A stretch of DNA of 64,000 nt from Apostichopus japonicus (GCF_037975245.1 NC_092576.1:44194611-44258610); one strand, 5' to 3'. Counted from the first letter of the stretch, positions 1 to 13,041 are shown. Translations and numbers: made by a program. Notes: generated from the letters alone by a model not told the origin.

Positions 1-2206
1 ATTCGGAGACTGCGGCTTACAAAGGGATCACGGGCCAGAACTAATATAATACGGTAGGTCTATACCTTTCTCCAAAATGTCAAATATCACTAATCCTGAG
101 TTACATAAGATCCCTGGTAGTAGTACGAATAATCAACATATACCGTGGTGTAAGTAACTAAACTTAGGACTGTGTCAAGCCTTGTGTTGATTTCGTTTGC
201 TTTCGTTTGCTTGGACAAGAATTAAGTTAGACTTCGCGGATTTATTCTGCAAATCAGATTGATAGAATAGTTTAGAATAGTGCGGAGGTGTGTGTGTGTT
301 TGTATGTGCGTGTTTGCCGGGTGGGGATTGAAAAACTCCGAGGGGGATGGAACAATGTACTTTCATTGTAAGGGCAAAGCACAACATTACTTCAAAGCCC
401 TACAAAACCTTAAACAATCATCTCGCAGTGTAATTAAGTTGCCCAAAGTGTATGATACCACTTCATTTGGTAATGAGATTTAAAGCATCACTTGATGTGA
501 TGGCTACTCGCAAAAACATATTATAGGGCAGTGATCTCAAAAACTCGAAATGAAAGGAATATTACTTATCTCTTAAATCAACCAAGCTTAGCAATATTAA
601 GTGTTGTTATATTTCTATTATTCGGTTCGTTGTGTACCATCACAAGACTGTATTGGTTTTCTCCGTCATACACTAATGTAGTCATGTGTTGCTGAATCAT
701 TACTCTCTTGTTTGTGAATCAACAACAATCTACAAGTCAACAGACGTTCACATAGTTGGTAAAACCTTTAAATAAATGTAAGAAACCTGTGACTAATGTA
801 AGAAATGTTACTATTATGACGTCATTGTGACCATACCTTTCACGTTTCTTGCTTTCAAGGATGATGGAATGATTTCAACCGGAATAGTGCCTGGCAGATC
901 GTACGTAACAAACCTATGGAGAAGTAGAGTAAACATCGTGTTAGATAGGATGCCGTAGAGGAATGTCCTCCTAGTCAGGTTTATTGTTTACCAAATAAAT
1001 GAAGATAAACAAATTAAACAACACATACAAAGGAAGTAAATCACATCTGATTGGTCATTCTGATCAGAATGAATTATAATCACAAGTATGTGATTCAAAG
1101 ATTCCACGAAAAATAAATTAGAATGAACATAGTAATGTAGATCATAATGATGATAGTTTGAACTGCTGTTTGTAGGTCATTGATGGTGACTGCAAAATGT
1201 ATAGCCGTCCACATTATCAGAAATGGCTCATTCGTTTATATGTCTAACTTTACAATTAATTTAAAGTTGTTTAGGCATGTACAAATACAACATTGTACAC
1301 CACAAACGGAGTTATATAGGTTATTAGTAACAACCGTAAGCTCGGATCACGTAATTTACATCGTATTTTATTTTCGGTAAATGTCTTGATTTTATAGTTC
1401 GTCTTCGTGAATCTGTCTCACTTTAAATGAAAACTAAATTGTCTGAGATTGTTTGAGAGTTCAATTGTAAAATATGAAATAAAGAATTAATGAAACTTAA
1501 CTGTGAAATATTGTTACTTAATCTCAAAATAATTTAAGATGCTACAAACTACGTTTTTTTTTTCTCAGAAAAACCTGCAAAAAGTTGCACTGAAACAGAG
1601 GAAGAATGGAAGAGAGAAAGGGTAGGAGGGTCGAGGACAAAGCAACATTTTTACTGGGCGCAACAACTGGTCCTCTTGGGTTATTTCAGTAAAAAGGTAA
1701 ACACAAAATAATAATAATGATAATTGTTATTACTATTATTATACTTATTATTAATACCCTTTTCAGGGTCATTATACTAGTGACAGAGCATCTGCCCAAT
1801 CAACACCCCCTATACCCTCACCCACCCTTCTTTCACGGCTCTCCGTCGCCCCTGACACGGTAAATGGATGGTTTCATCGCAAATATTTGCAGTGAAGTCT
1901 ACACTCAGTAGTTATACTGGTAAACTGACCTTCAAGTTAATAGACTAAAGGTATATTGATCGTGGTGTGACATGTGGGGAGTTTAAACACCGTTTTACCT
2001 CTTTTTCAACATTCCGCTTTTGTAATATCTTTCTTATATTCCTATTTTCAGACAAAAACCATTAAATATCGACCACACACAGATCTTGGATAGGGCCGAT
2101 ATGAACTTACCGAGCTGGTGGTAGGGGTAGAGGGAGAGTGTGAAACATTGAACCTTTGTGGTAACATATGATTATTCATTATGATTGCTATGAGTTTGGT
2201 GAAATA
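1..2206. other. no gene seen; intergenic, short TG-rich tract
   Basis: Only short open frames occur and none shows a recognisable domain or a good splice context. A TG-rich microsatellite-like tract lies near 288-320. A C-rich patch near 1800-1850 is low complexity. The stretch ends where the terminal inverted repeat of the first transposon begins. Confidence 0.6.
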
Positions 2207-2220
2207 CTCTCTTAAAATGA

Positions 2221-2530
2221 GAGACTGAAATTTCAGTCTAATCGACTGAAATTTCAGTCTAATGATGGATGGGATAAGGGATCAGACTACTTAGACTGAA
2301 TTTCAGTCTGAAATGTAAAGACTGAAGGTCAGTCTTAATTAGACTGAGTACTCTGCAGTCTAATAGACTGAAAATCAAACCACTTTAGACTGAACAGTCA
2401 GCAGTTTAGACTGATTTATTGCAGCACCAGTCTTAATTAGATTGAATATGCTCAGTCTATTAGACTGATATCAGACTGAACAGTCGGTCCTTTAGACTGA
2501 ATTATTACACATCACAGCTATACTGTCAAT
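2221..2530. repeat. subterminal AGACTGA / TCAGTCT motif array
   Basis: About 20 copies of GACTGA or TCAGTC in both orientations occur within 300 bp, several as near palindromes such as GACTGAAATTTCAGTC. A smaller cluster of the same motif lies inside the right end (about 7105-7237). Subterminal repeats of this kind often bind the transposase; that role is inferred here. Confidence 0.8.
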
Positions 2531-4934
2531 CTTATAAACTGCAAATCCTGGATTAAACAAGCTTTTCTATTGATCCTCCGTGTTAGCTTGGTGCTGGAAT
2601 TCTTCAATATAGATGCATTTAAGGCCATCAAAGACAACATTCAATGATCTGTTAATGCAGGGGAATTTACTGAAAGGTGCTACTTCATTGAGTGACTTCG
2701 CCTTCACATCCAATCATGTTAGGCTATAAAGACCAGAAAATCGTTGTGACAGTCACACACAAAGTACATTAAAAATGGTATTCCATCAAGAAATATAATT
2801 GTCAATATCCACCGAACAGTAATTTTATTTCCACTAACTCACTAATATATTCTTATAGAATTTTCGTTATCATATTAAAAAAAAAACAGAAATCAAAACT
2901 ACAATATTCTGAGGGATGTTCAACACATGTTATCTTTCCAACAAACGTTCAAATTACAAAGATGCTTTACATAACAGTGACATATTTTCAGTTCAATATT
3001 AATCTGTCAAATTTCTGCTTGAATTGGGCCATCTAAAATGTTCTTTAATTTTTTTGAAAAAGGATTAGGTGAGCTGAGAACAGATCAGTGGTGTCGCCAA
3101 TGGGTGGCCTGGGGAACCCCTCCCCTAAGAGGGAATTCACAAATAGACATATCACCAACCAAAATTCATATGTCTGGCAACACCACTGCAACAGAAAGCA
3201 CTTTTAATTCTTTGTATATTACCACCAGGTGGTAATACCCTGGAATTCATTGACAACACAGCTGTAAATTGAGTCGTTATATACCCAGCTGATCCCATCT
3301 CCCGATCTCACTGAACTTTAAATTTTCCACTGTAAAGGATATAGTAACTATACGATCCTGCCTTTACAAAAGGGATAGGATGGAAACACGACGATAGTAC
3401 AATGGATCTGGTACATTGCCTTTTTTCCAGTTGTAAATCATTAATGTATAGTAGCAACAATTTCTTAGAATGATTTCAAAATGGGGAAAACATATGACAA
3501 ATTTTCAGCAGGTTATTTATAAAATATTAGGAATGGTTAAACTATATATCAGTGCCGTCAACATTTAAATACTTTGTGTTTCAATGATATAGATTGGCGA
3601 TTGCTGAAAGTCATTATCCAGCACACACAAAACAACATATTACAAGCAGTTAACAGAATGGCACTAACTTCATAATGGCTATTAGATAAACATGAATTAT
3701 TATATACTGCATTCACAATTTCATGATATGGCATTCATATAAAGCAAATTTGTATGCAAAAACAGCACATGTGACTATTATACCACCCTCAATTATTTCT
3801 TAACTTTCTGATAGTAATCATGTATAGTGATTTTGATTGGGATTTCAATCAAACTGTGAAGTTTTATAAATTATCTGACGTGAATCATTTAATGTCGGGC
3901 TCAAGCTGAAAAAAAAATGTGACTCAAAGTCGACTAAAAAATAATGAGGAAAGGATATTCTCAAATGGAATTTTCTACAGTTACTGAATTTATAATAATC
4001 AGGTTACTTGCTTTTCATGGCACAAGTTATGGAATATTGTGCATAATAAATAATATTAGCTTAATTAATTGCTTAATTAAATAAACCTTCAACATAGTGA
4101 GTGCAGTGAAATGTGGGAACATTAAAGTAAACATTAAAATAACATGCTCGAAAAATCATACAACAAAGTTTTTTTGGCAACTAGGTGTTTGTTTAATTAC
4201 ATTCATAATTAGATCAGTATCATTAAAAAACATTTTTGACAACCAAAAATCAATGAAATATTTATTTCTGGAGCCCTATTCATATAAAACTGTTGGTAAA
4301 CTCTGGGTAATCAATTTAACATTTTAGGGTATGTGTTAGTTACTCCTTAAAGGTATTGAAGACTTGTCCCAAACAGCATGCAGCCATCTGAAAAAGTTAA
4401 CTTTCTGTTGCTTGCAAGTGATGTTTGTTCGTGTCGCTAACAAAGACAGACAGTAATGAAACGTGATACCTTGATATCTTTAGCTGGACCTGAGATGTTC
4501 ATCGCTGTATCGTTTATACACTGTGATGTGGGTATTGACCGCAGCTGTATGTACTGACTGTACACTAGTGTCTAATTACCGACGGTAGCAAGCTGTGTTT
4601 GTATTTTCTGGGATCGATGGCAGTGTCTAACACTTCTGTCACACCTCATTTGAAACTAGGTCAGATTACCGGCATTAGACGTTCTTTTTGCACGAGTCTT
4701 CACACCCTTTTAAAGTTACTCCACGCTGACAGACGGGGTTCCGGCCTACAGAGCAATAAAATGTAACATTCACTCCTTGAAATTACTCCATGCTGACTGC
4801 CCTTATTGATGTGGCAAGGATACGGACTAGAGACTTCACTTCTGTTGGTTGCAAAATTCCATACACCATGGAAGCATGGAACTCACAAAACTAGTGTTGT
4901 AGAGGGGGTGTATAGTCTATGTTAAATGTATGTT

Positions 4935-5081
4935 CTACGCCTCTGTCCCTGTTGGAATGGCCAGTTTATCTGCCACAATGAAGAATTGTTTGGGGTTCAA
5001 TTCTGGTCCGAGAGATAGGATGAAAGGCTGCCAATATTGTCCTTGTCTGCCCTGTGCTGCGCTCTCAATATCTGTGCCCTC
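4935..5081 (-). CDS. exon of SAM-family transposon protein (middle/C-terminal part)
   Basis: On the minus strand a strong acceptor (pyrimidine-rich, ending CACCAAACAG) precedes an open frame starting EGTDIES and continuing through QPFILSLG and PKQFFIVADKLAIPTG to a TAG stop. This is the pattern I associate with a family of uncharacterised SAM-domain proteins repeated in fish and invertebrate genomes, where the next conserved block resembles the cysteine/phenylalanine-rich segment seen at 41335-41664. The stop comes before that block, so this copy is truncated or the stop is a mutation. Family membership is recalled, not searched. Confidence 0.55.
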   Translation of the reverse strand, partial: EGTDIESAAQGRQGQYWQPFILSLGPELNPKQFFIVADKLAIPTGTEA

Positions 5082-5701
5082 CTGTTTGGTGAAGATAAAA
5101 GTAAATGTGATAAAGGACAAGCAATATGGTATGAATCAAAACATTCTTAAAAAAAGATATGTTGAGAGGTAGAGTTCGATGTGGACTAGACTAGAATAAT
5201 ATTTAGGAGAGAATGGAGAAAGAAGAACATGACTGGCATTGTACGAAGGAGATATATCAATTCATGATAGGCAGCAATATGTCATCCATGGCGGGTGAGA
5301 TGTGTTATGTGAAGGTGGATTCAAATTCAACCTAACTTTTATGGGTTATCATGTTGATTTTGGCAGGTACATGGTTACCAAGCAAGGTTTGTTGTTAGTT
5401 GTTTTCAGAAATTTCTCTTTTTAAGGATAAATTGTTCATGACATCTCCTGATTCCATTTCATCAGCATAGAAAACCAGTGAACAAGGAATATGATTTACA
5501 TTTTAGCCTACTGATTTCACTAATATGTCTATCTGCTTGTAAAAGAAACTGATTTCATAAGATTAGTGAATGGTAATATTACTGTAAAATCTTATAGTAA
5601 AGACTGATGGCCCACTATATGTTTAATAAAATAGCAAAAGCATACCAATTCTTTTCCAGTTTCCACATGATTTAAATACAATGGTAATTGTTTAACAGAA
5701 T

Positions 5702-6575
5702 CGTGATAGCTTCATGCTGTAATGGCTGTAGCAGTAACTACATTTTTTTCAAATAATTAAGGGTGCTTACAATCTATGCATAATAGTAACTGTGTTTTGC
5801 AATTTCTTCAGCATTGTTATGTTCAAGTATTTGTTATGAGGTTAACCTAGCCTAGATTCATTTGGGACGATCGAGTACATATTGCAGTCCTGACAAGCGT
5901 GCTTATTCGCCCGACGATTGGGTACATATGCAGGACAGGCGGGCTAATTTGCCAGACGATCTGGTACCGTGATAGCTTCATGCTGTAATGGCTGTAGCAG
6001 TAACTACATTTTTCAAATAATTAAGGGTGCTTACAATCTATGCATAATAGTACTGTGTTTTGCAATTTCTTCAGCATTATTATGTTCAAGTATTTGTTAT
6101 GAGGTTAACCAAGCCTAGATTCATTTTGGGACGATCGAGTACATATTGCAGTCCTGACAAGCTTGCTTATTCGCCCGACGATTGGGTTCATATGCAGGAC
6201 AGACGGGCTAATTTGCCCGACGATCTGGTACCGTGATAGCTTCATGCTGTAATGGCTGTAGCAGTCACTACATTTTTCAAATAATTAAGGGTGCTTACAA
6301 TCTATGCATAATAGTCCTTTGTTTTGCAATTTCTTGAGCATTATTATGTCCAAGTATTTGTTATGAGGTTAACCTAGCCTAGGCTAGATTCATTTTGGGA
6401 CGATCGAGTACATATTGCAGGACAAGCGTGCTTATTCGCCCGACGATCGGGTACATATGCAGGACAGGCGGGCTGATTTGCCCGACGATCGGGTACATAT
6501 GCAGGACAGGCGGGCTGATTTGCCCGACGATCGGGTACATATGCAGGACCGGCGTGCTTATTCGCCGACGATCGT
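5702..6575. repeat. three ~265-bp tandem units with an expanded 42-bp subrepeat
   Basis: Units start at CGTGATAGCTTCATGC at 5702, 5968 and 6232, a spacing of 266 and 264 bp. Each unit ends with a segment built from a 42-bp motif (key part GTACATATGCAGGACAGGCG). The third unit has several extra copies of the 42-bp motif. Because 42 is a multiple of three, open frames with 14-residue repeats appear on the plus strand. I regard these as by-products, not genes. Confidence 0.9.
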
Positions 6576-6733
6576 GTTAATAGGCCCCACCAATTATAAC
6601 AACAGCCTAGGCCCTATTTGCTATGATACAGCCTAGCTAGGCCTACCTCGCGCACAAGCCTAGAATAACTAACGTTACGAACTGCCAAGCTTTTATTCTG
6701 TATTAATTGGAAAACAACAAAAAACATACATAC

Positions 6734-6805
6734 CTTTCCCTCGAAAACTGTTTTCACTTCGTGGAAACCTTTATTTGTAAGAAAAGTTCTTAAAGACTCA
6801 GCCAT
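6734..6805 (-). CDS. first coding exon of SAM-like transposon gene
   Basis: The exon codes for 24 residues, beginning MAESLRTFL and ending with a GF...FEGK segment, then meets a consensus donor (AAG|GTATGT). The FL..GF.EV...FEGK pattern resembles the start of a SAM domain. Its position, next to the right terminus of the element on the minus strand, is the same as that of the WGLEELIEKFEG exon in the element at 39946-43548. Exons expected between this one and 4935-5081 were not found, perhaps replaced by the tandem repeats. Confidence 0.6.
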
Positions 6806-7253
6806 TGCTAATTTATAACCTTTACTCTAGCTTAGACATACGGTCGTCTGTCTCGTTCATGCCTAGCTGTGTGTACGGCGTGCGTACGTACAGTACAGCG
6901 AGTACCTGGCTAAGCGAAGAATGTAGTAGTATATATGTACACAAGTTGTAGCGCTCGTTGTCACTTGTTTTTTGTGCGGCGTATTTGCAAGTTTTCGGAT
7001 GACGTAGGCGCATTTCTGTTCTCTGATTGGATACATTTTTCAGTGGAATACAGAGACTGAAAATGGTAAGATGCCATGCCACATGTGATTAGCTGATTGG
7101 TTAATACAGTCAGTCCAAAACAGCGACTGAACGGTGTAACTGATAATACAGTCTAAGTAGAGTGTTTCTCAGTCTAAACTCAGTGTATAACACTGAAAAA
7201 AATTTCAGTCTCAAAGAAGACTGAATTCTTCAGTCTATCATTTTAAGAGAGTA

Positions 7254-8337
7254 CATCAGTGTTTTTAAAGTAGAAATTCTTTATTATTCCAACCTCCCCT
7301 TCCAATATTGCGACTAATCAAGCCAAGCAGTATTTCAGTCTGTCTCAACTAACTCAATGCCGATACCTTAATAATGAAACCAATCTGTGTTCTGTGAATA
7401 TACTATTTGACAGCCCTGCTAACATGTTGTTTACTTCAAAACATAAGAGGAGCATGTGCATATACCATTGCATTGTCTCTAAGATTCCTTACTACGGCAA
7501 GTTGAATTTGGCGAGCAAGAAATGAAATTATCTGGATTAACCGGTAACAGATAATGAATCATATCCAATTAATATCTTCAAGTCTAGCTCATTATCGTCT
7601 CAACATTATATATGTATTGCTTAGCTCTGTGTAAAACCAATACTCCGACCAATGGAAAGGAACTATATATGTTACCTATACGTACCTCTAATCTAATAAG
7701 CATAATGAATGCATATTGACCGAACTGTTGCTATTTCTGTTTTCATGTAAATAGTTTTCTTTACACTCGTTTGTTTTCTGTATCTTTTTATTGACTGGTG
7801 AAAAGAGGCTCTTTGGAATCTTTCATTAATCTTTTAAACAATGTAACGGATATAGCGGACATAACAACGTAATGTACATGTAGGCTATATAATGTAAATA
7901 TTGATGAACTTTATATAGTTTATATTGTATCGAACAACCCGTTCTTGTGTAAACCTCTCCGCTGCTACAGCATTGAAAATTATTACGCCCGGAAAAAGAC
8001 GGCAAAACGGGAAGCTCATTGAAGGGAAATCTTGATAACTCGCGGGAAATCTCACACGCAGGGGAAAAAAAATAAGGTGGAAACAAGGTTAGAGAAAAAG
8101 CCAAAGAGGAAATAGAATATAAAAAAGACGATAAATAAAAAAAAAACAGAAAAACTTACTAGTGTCTGGGACCCAAAATAGACGGGGGGCGAAGGTCGAT
8201 TCGCCCTACGAAGTTGAAAAATCGGCCCAGAAAAGAAATCACGAGCGCTAAATAAAAATGCAAATACCACTAAAATCGCCCTCCACATGTACTGCTCAGT
8301 ACAGTTAACGGGCGCCGCACATTTGGAAGATGACATA
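7254..8337. other. no gene seen; AT-rich spacer between two elements
   Basis: There is no recognisable coding sequence. The two overlapping minus-strand frames near 7826-8345 are hydrophobic only because the stretch is rich in A and T runs. Confidence 0.6.
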
Positions 8338-8642
8338 TAGGCCATCAGCTGAAGGTCGAAATTCGCTTGTTTCGTTCCAGCAACTGCGGGTCTAAAATTT
8401 CTCTACAGCATTGAATACATAAATTAACTAAGATTAATGATCCAAAAGTTCTCCATGTACTTTTCTGCAGTTTTTTTGCAATTCCGCTCGAAAGATCGAA
8501 CTATATTTTTTATTGCGTATGTTAAGAAACCTGCCGTTTTACGTTCAAAAGTTGTGCGCCAGTGAGATATCTGTACCATGTGATATGAATTGTCCAATGA
8601 GCCATGAGTTCTGTGTGCAATCTTTGTAGAAAATAACAAACA

Positions 8643-10592
8643 TGGCGGCTCCCACGGGCGCTAGTCAGTCTCCGACACACGGAAATCTACAGTGCTCAGT
8701 GCACATTGAATCTGTAAAATTTGAAGCATTCAAGGCACTGACGAATAAACGATGGAATAAAGTTACTTCCTGCGCTAAAGATTGGCTTAATCTCAGCGGC
8801 GGAGACGGTGATATCGCCGTACTACTGATTACTCCATGGCCTACTACGATCAAGCGTGTGTTCAACAGCATAGTATGATGGGGTTCCACGATAAGTGTTA
8901 CAGGCGGTTCATTGATAGCAAGCACATTGCTGCAAGAAAACGGACAGTTCCAGAGGAGACCCCATATGATTTTAAACGAAGAATTGACGGAAAAGATCGA
9001 GGAAACCAAGCAGAAGCTCTGGTGTATTGCCTGTTCAATTTATTATATGTGGGAAAAGAAACAATACATTACTAGGCGTTGCAAACGGGACAAGCTGCAG
9101 CAGGCAGAGACTTTCGATGGAGGTAAGCCTAAGCATACTACACGACTCTACTTGTACTTCTGTGGCATAGTTGAAGTGTTAAGAGAAGTTGCATAATGCA
9201 AGATCAGTAGCTCTTAAGGGATAGAATCCAAGACAAAGGGCACAGTGTTGGACCTGAACATAATATAATTACTTAGTGGCATGGTCATCTGATTTGTTTT
9301 GTTATAAGGTGGTAGGAACGGAAATTTGTATCAAATTCTCCATCTGGGGCACTAGCCTAAGTGTTAAATACAGGCTTCATAGTTTTCTTACTGTGGCCCT
9401 TTATTTGAATGATAGAGATATTATATTAGTTAGAAAAATAAGTGTAACAAAGGTGCAATAAGGTTAGGTTTGCAAGGTCTTATGGTCAGCCTGTCTAGCT
9501 TTACCAAAATGAACAAGTATCTGTCTCCTTTATTATTAGTAACAGATATAATCTACCATTGTATAATTTAAACCATAACATTAAGAGATAATATACTGTA
9601 CTGTCAAAAAAAGCCTGTTTTAATTCTTTTTTGCATGACACTGGTTTGCAAAATTTGAATGTGTCTTTGTTTGTCCATAGAAGATGAGCAGATCACATGG
9701 TATATAAATAAAATTGTCTTAGTTCTTATTTGTTCAAACTTACATTTTGATCAACAGAAAATGCAAAACAATTTGCTTTTTTTATGTCATTTTATTAAGG
9801 TATTGCTTCGACAAGCAGCAGAGCGGAAAAAAGATGAGCCCAGATTTTATGAATATTAGAGGAAAAGACCGTGTTGCCATTGAAGTGAGGTACCACTCTC
9901 TATGTTGAAGAAACTAGATACAATTCTTGACAAGGAAGACATACAGATCTTGAAAGGTAAAGTACTCTCTTCAATGTGTGGTTCATTGAGTGTTCAGGGG
10001 TGGATCTAGGACTTTTGGAATATGGGGGTCCTCCCCCAAGGAAAATTAAAAAATTCTCTAAACACTTTGAGATGCAATATCAGGTTAATCTTTCCATTGA
10101 AATTATTAAAGAAATTTGCAACATATTTCTAGCTGAATTGTAATTATATTGGTACCCCATCATAAAATGTGAGACTCAAAAATATCCAATTTCATGGTAC
10201 AAGGTGTTCTGTTCATCTCCTCCTCAGAGCAGAGTTTACCACCAACAAAAGATGCTCTGATCCAGCATGTTAAGCGCTGCACCAACCAGGCTGCTATTCA
10301 CAGTAGGGCATTGCAGCCAAGGATTGATGCACTCTCACCAGAGGGACATGGATGTAAACTTGAAAATGATGACCTTATAATCACTTGGATGACGAAGCCA
10401 CCTGACCCAGATGTTTTGCTTCAGTGTGTCAGCAGTAGCTGTAGAGTCGGCAAATGTCTTAAAGGAAGATGTTCCTGAATGAATGCACAACTACCGTGTA
10501 CAGACCTATGTAAATATAGAAATTGCAGTAACTTCCAAGAAGATGTTGAGATTGTTGATGCAGGGGAAGATGATTTGGAGGATGAACTGTGA
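8643..10592 (+). pseudogene. decayed transposon-associated protein with C-terminal CXC-like cysteine cluster
   Basis: The likely start is an ATG at 8643 (context AACATGG). The 5' exon (to about 9122, donor GAG|GTAAGC) contains blocks in different frames: FEAFKALTNKRWNKV, then FHDKCYRRFIDSK, then EETKQKLWCIACS, so at least two frameshifts are present. A second piece near 9799-9897 holds RGKDRVAIEVRYHSLC after another frame break. The third piece (10194-10592) has LPPTKDALIQHVKR, SPEGHG, a W-M..PP.P motif and a cysteine cluster resembling tesmin/TSO1 CXC repeats. That cluster is broken by TGA at 10476-10478, where relatives as I recall them carry Cys, and the frame then continues NAQLPCTDLCKYRNCSN to a stop at 10592. 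It probably encoded a DNA-binding protein of the element; function is inferred. Confidence 0.65.
9995..10060 (+). mobile_element. single end of a CAGGGG-type element
   Basis: CAGGGGTGGATCTAGGAC followed by a G/C-rich patch resembles the left terminus of the 5-bp-target family seen at 13042, 22396 and 52718. No partner end was found nearby, so this is at most a fragment. It lies between two coding pieces of the pseudogene. Confidence 0.35.
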
Positions 10593-12462
10593 TGGTGTTA
10601 AATCTCGATATCTTAGTCTGAAATTTTAATCAAGTTTGAAGTTTGTGAAGAGGGTTAACTTTTTCAAAGTCATGTTGTCATTATTTTGTTCCCCAGAGTT
10701 TAAAGGAACCAGTAAACATGATCTTATTCATATATTCATTTTAGCTATTAGTAGTTTTACGTAGATTACCCTACCTACCAGACACCTTTGATAAATATCC
10801 ACATTTTCTTCAAATCACACTTTTTTTTTAGAGGGGATGGGAGGGGGGAGGATGGTGTTATGGGCATGCTTTACCTCTTGCATATTCACAACTACATTTA
10901 CTGATGACGATGACGCAAATACCGCGTCCTGAAACCAGTCAAAGGTTTATATACTGTTGTTGGGGAACCATCGCCCCTGACCCTGTTCCAATATCATGGT
11001 TCTTTATTGTTTGCCGTAACATTTCGTTACCTGTTTTATTCATATTGTTAATATGTTCTGTGCATCTGTTCAAGTTTTGACTGAAGGATGTTCAAGTCTT
11101 TAGTGACTTTTATTTCATCTAATTATCTTCACCTCAACTATGGAATAGACTTTCCCTTTTCCATACCATATCTGACTTCCATGCAGTGAATTGAAGTGGA
11201 TACTGTTAAGACTAGTACAACTGTCCATGGATGAGCTTTTAATCACTTATTAATTCCGCGCCGCGCCTTTTGATGAAGAACCTGTATCTTGAATCATTGC
11301 AAAGGGCCAGCTCTACTACACCATTGAGTGTATCGACCCAGTCTTAATAGATACATTATTTCTTTATATCTGGGGCTTAAGTTAACTGTCTTCGTTATTC
11401 ACTTATTTGTACCATTCACCTTTATTATTCATATTATTTGTAGAATATAGAACTATTATTATTCAAAATACCATTCGAAACCTTGTCGATCTTTTCTTTT
11501 ATGTGTTAACTCCCTTGACAACTCTTTTTGCAGGAATACGAATTATAAACATGTCGTTTCAATAACAAGGAGAAAGTACCTAGTTTTGCAGGAGATTGTA
11601 GAAAGAGTACTAAGGTAAAGGATAAATACCGACTATAACTTTATTTCACATCTACGATATGCCATGACGTCTTAGTGTGCCAACTTATATATTGATTTAT
11701 ACAAAAGAAATAGCTCACTGGTCTTGGGGCATTGGTACATCTCATTGTAACTAGGGATTTAGCTACATGTAAAGTAGAGGGGGAGGGGGTTGCATTTGTA
11801 AAACAGTTTGGATGGGGAGTGTAACAATTATGGAGAGGAACTTTTCATTATATGTGTATATTTACGCATACATGCACAGACGAAATGCATTCATAACATA
11901 GGGGGAAAATCTAAAAATATTTGATTTATTACAAAGCATTATATCTGAGTTTATTAAAAGTGGTACATTTTTATAATTAAAACCCTTAAGTTATAATGTG
12001 CAAAAATTGTATTTCATATTTCAAAGTTGAAAATGTGATTTTTTACCATTTTGGCGAAAATGGAGGGGGGGGGCACAACTTGTAATGCCTGAAAACAACC
12101 CTCACTGACCTTTAGACCAGAATCCTCTTCCACCATTCTTGTAACCCTGACCCAACTATTATACAAAAAAAATATATCAGTCGTAATTTAACAAGAAAAG
12201 AGTGGTATGTATGCACCACTGTACCAAATCTAACGTTAGCACATGTGTTCCTAATACATAGCATCGTAGCACGTAATGTCTACATAACATACCCAATTTC
12301 AAGGGTTTCTTACAAAAATACTGCAGGAAATTTTTTGGAGAACTTTTGATATAATGTTTGTGATGCATTAAACTACCCCAAAATGCATTAAAAATCTAGA
12401 CCCGGTGTTGCTGGAACGAAACTGATTTTACAGCCACATTTTGAGCTTCAGCTGATGGCCTA

Positions 12463-13036
12463 ATAATACTGTGAAATAAATCACTGAAAAAAACTCTGAC
12501 TGCCGATCTTTTTGTTATAATACATATAACAGCTTGGTTTGTACGTTCGCTCAGACACCACCTAGCTAGCTAAAAAAATATCGCTTCGTCGCGTGATAAT
12601 TTTCGCACACCCGTGTATTTGTATTTTTTTTCTCCCAGCTAGGTGTTATGTATCACGGTACTGTGGAAAGAGTGAGCTAATTATATTAACAGCTGCTGCG
12701 ATGTTTTCCTAATGTACCTAAAAGGCAGGAGGGGAAAGTTTTGCGTCGTAGTAACTACCATGCAGTCTACCTCGTTACAAAACATCGCGAAATGTCCGAC
12801 TACTTTTTAATAGGAAAGTCGGGAAACTATTATCTTAACACACTGTAGCATACGCAAACTGGAGCCTATACCGCAACTTTCTCAGGATTTTCAAAAAGTT
12901 CCCAACATTATTGCAACGATATTTTCATTAGTTTTCCATGATTTTCAATATATTAGTATCATTAGAGTAGTCTAGTGCTGTAGCTGCTGAATATTATTCC
13001 AGATTAAAACTGACCATTGTGTACATTTTATGAACA
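12463..13036. other. no gene seen
   Basis: AT-rich spacer. A weak inverted similarity around CCTAGCTAGC (12565) and AGCTAGGTG (12638) could be a relic of a small hairpin element, but it is too short to call. Confidence 0.5.
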
Positions 13037-13041
13037 GTACG

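Larger units (their letters stand above)
2207..7251 (-). mobile_element. TIR DNA element 1 (TA target), carries SAM-like gene exons
   Basis: The left end reads CTCTCTTAAAATGA and the right end is its reverse complement (TCATTTTAAGAGAG). Both are flanked by TA (2205-2206 and 7252-7253), which fits a TA target duplication. Inside both ends are clusters of the motif AGACTGA and its complement. The gene runs on the minus strand: a first exon near the right end (6734-6805) and a later exon at 4935-5081. At about 5.0 kb the copy is large, but I find no classical transposase, so it is probably an internally shortened or decayed copy. The architecture matches the element at 39946-43548. The superfamily is not assigned; a TA target alone does not prove Tc1/mariner. 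Confidence 0.85.
8340..12460 (+). mobile_element. TIR DNA element 2 (TA target) with broken CXC-domain gene
   Basis: The left end GGCCATCAGCTGAAG is matched by its exact complement at 12446-12460. Similarity continues for about 75 bp (shared TTTCGTTCCAGCAAC and CGGGTCTA blocks) with one ~10-bp gap in the left copy. TA flanks both ends (8338-8339 and 12461-12462). The 4.1-kb interior holds a decayed plus-strand gene at 8643-10592 and then AT-rich sequence with no further frame I can recognise. The superfamily is not assigned. Confidence 0.85.

Noticed and set aside
6395-6636. Two frames with 14-residue repeats
   Set aside because: They come from the 42-bp subrepeat inside element 1.
8052-8345. 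Hydrophobic 97-codon minus-strand frame, possible membrane protein
   Set aside because: The hydrophobicity reflects A/T runs; there is no splice or homology support.
10476-10478. Selenocysteine codon
   Set aside because: The surrounding gene has other frame breaks, so a plain nonsense mutation is more likely; kept only as a question in the findings.
12565-12650. Small hairpin element around CCTAGCTAGC / AGCTAGGTG
   Set aside because: The inverted match is too short and no flanking duplication is visible.
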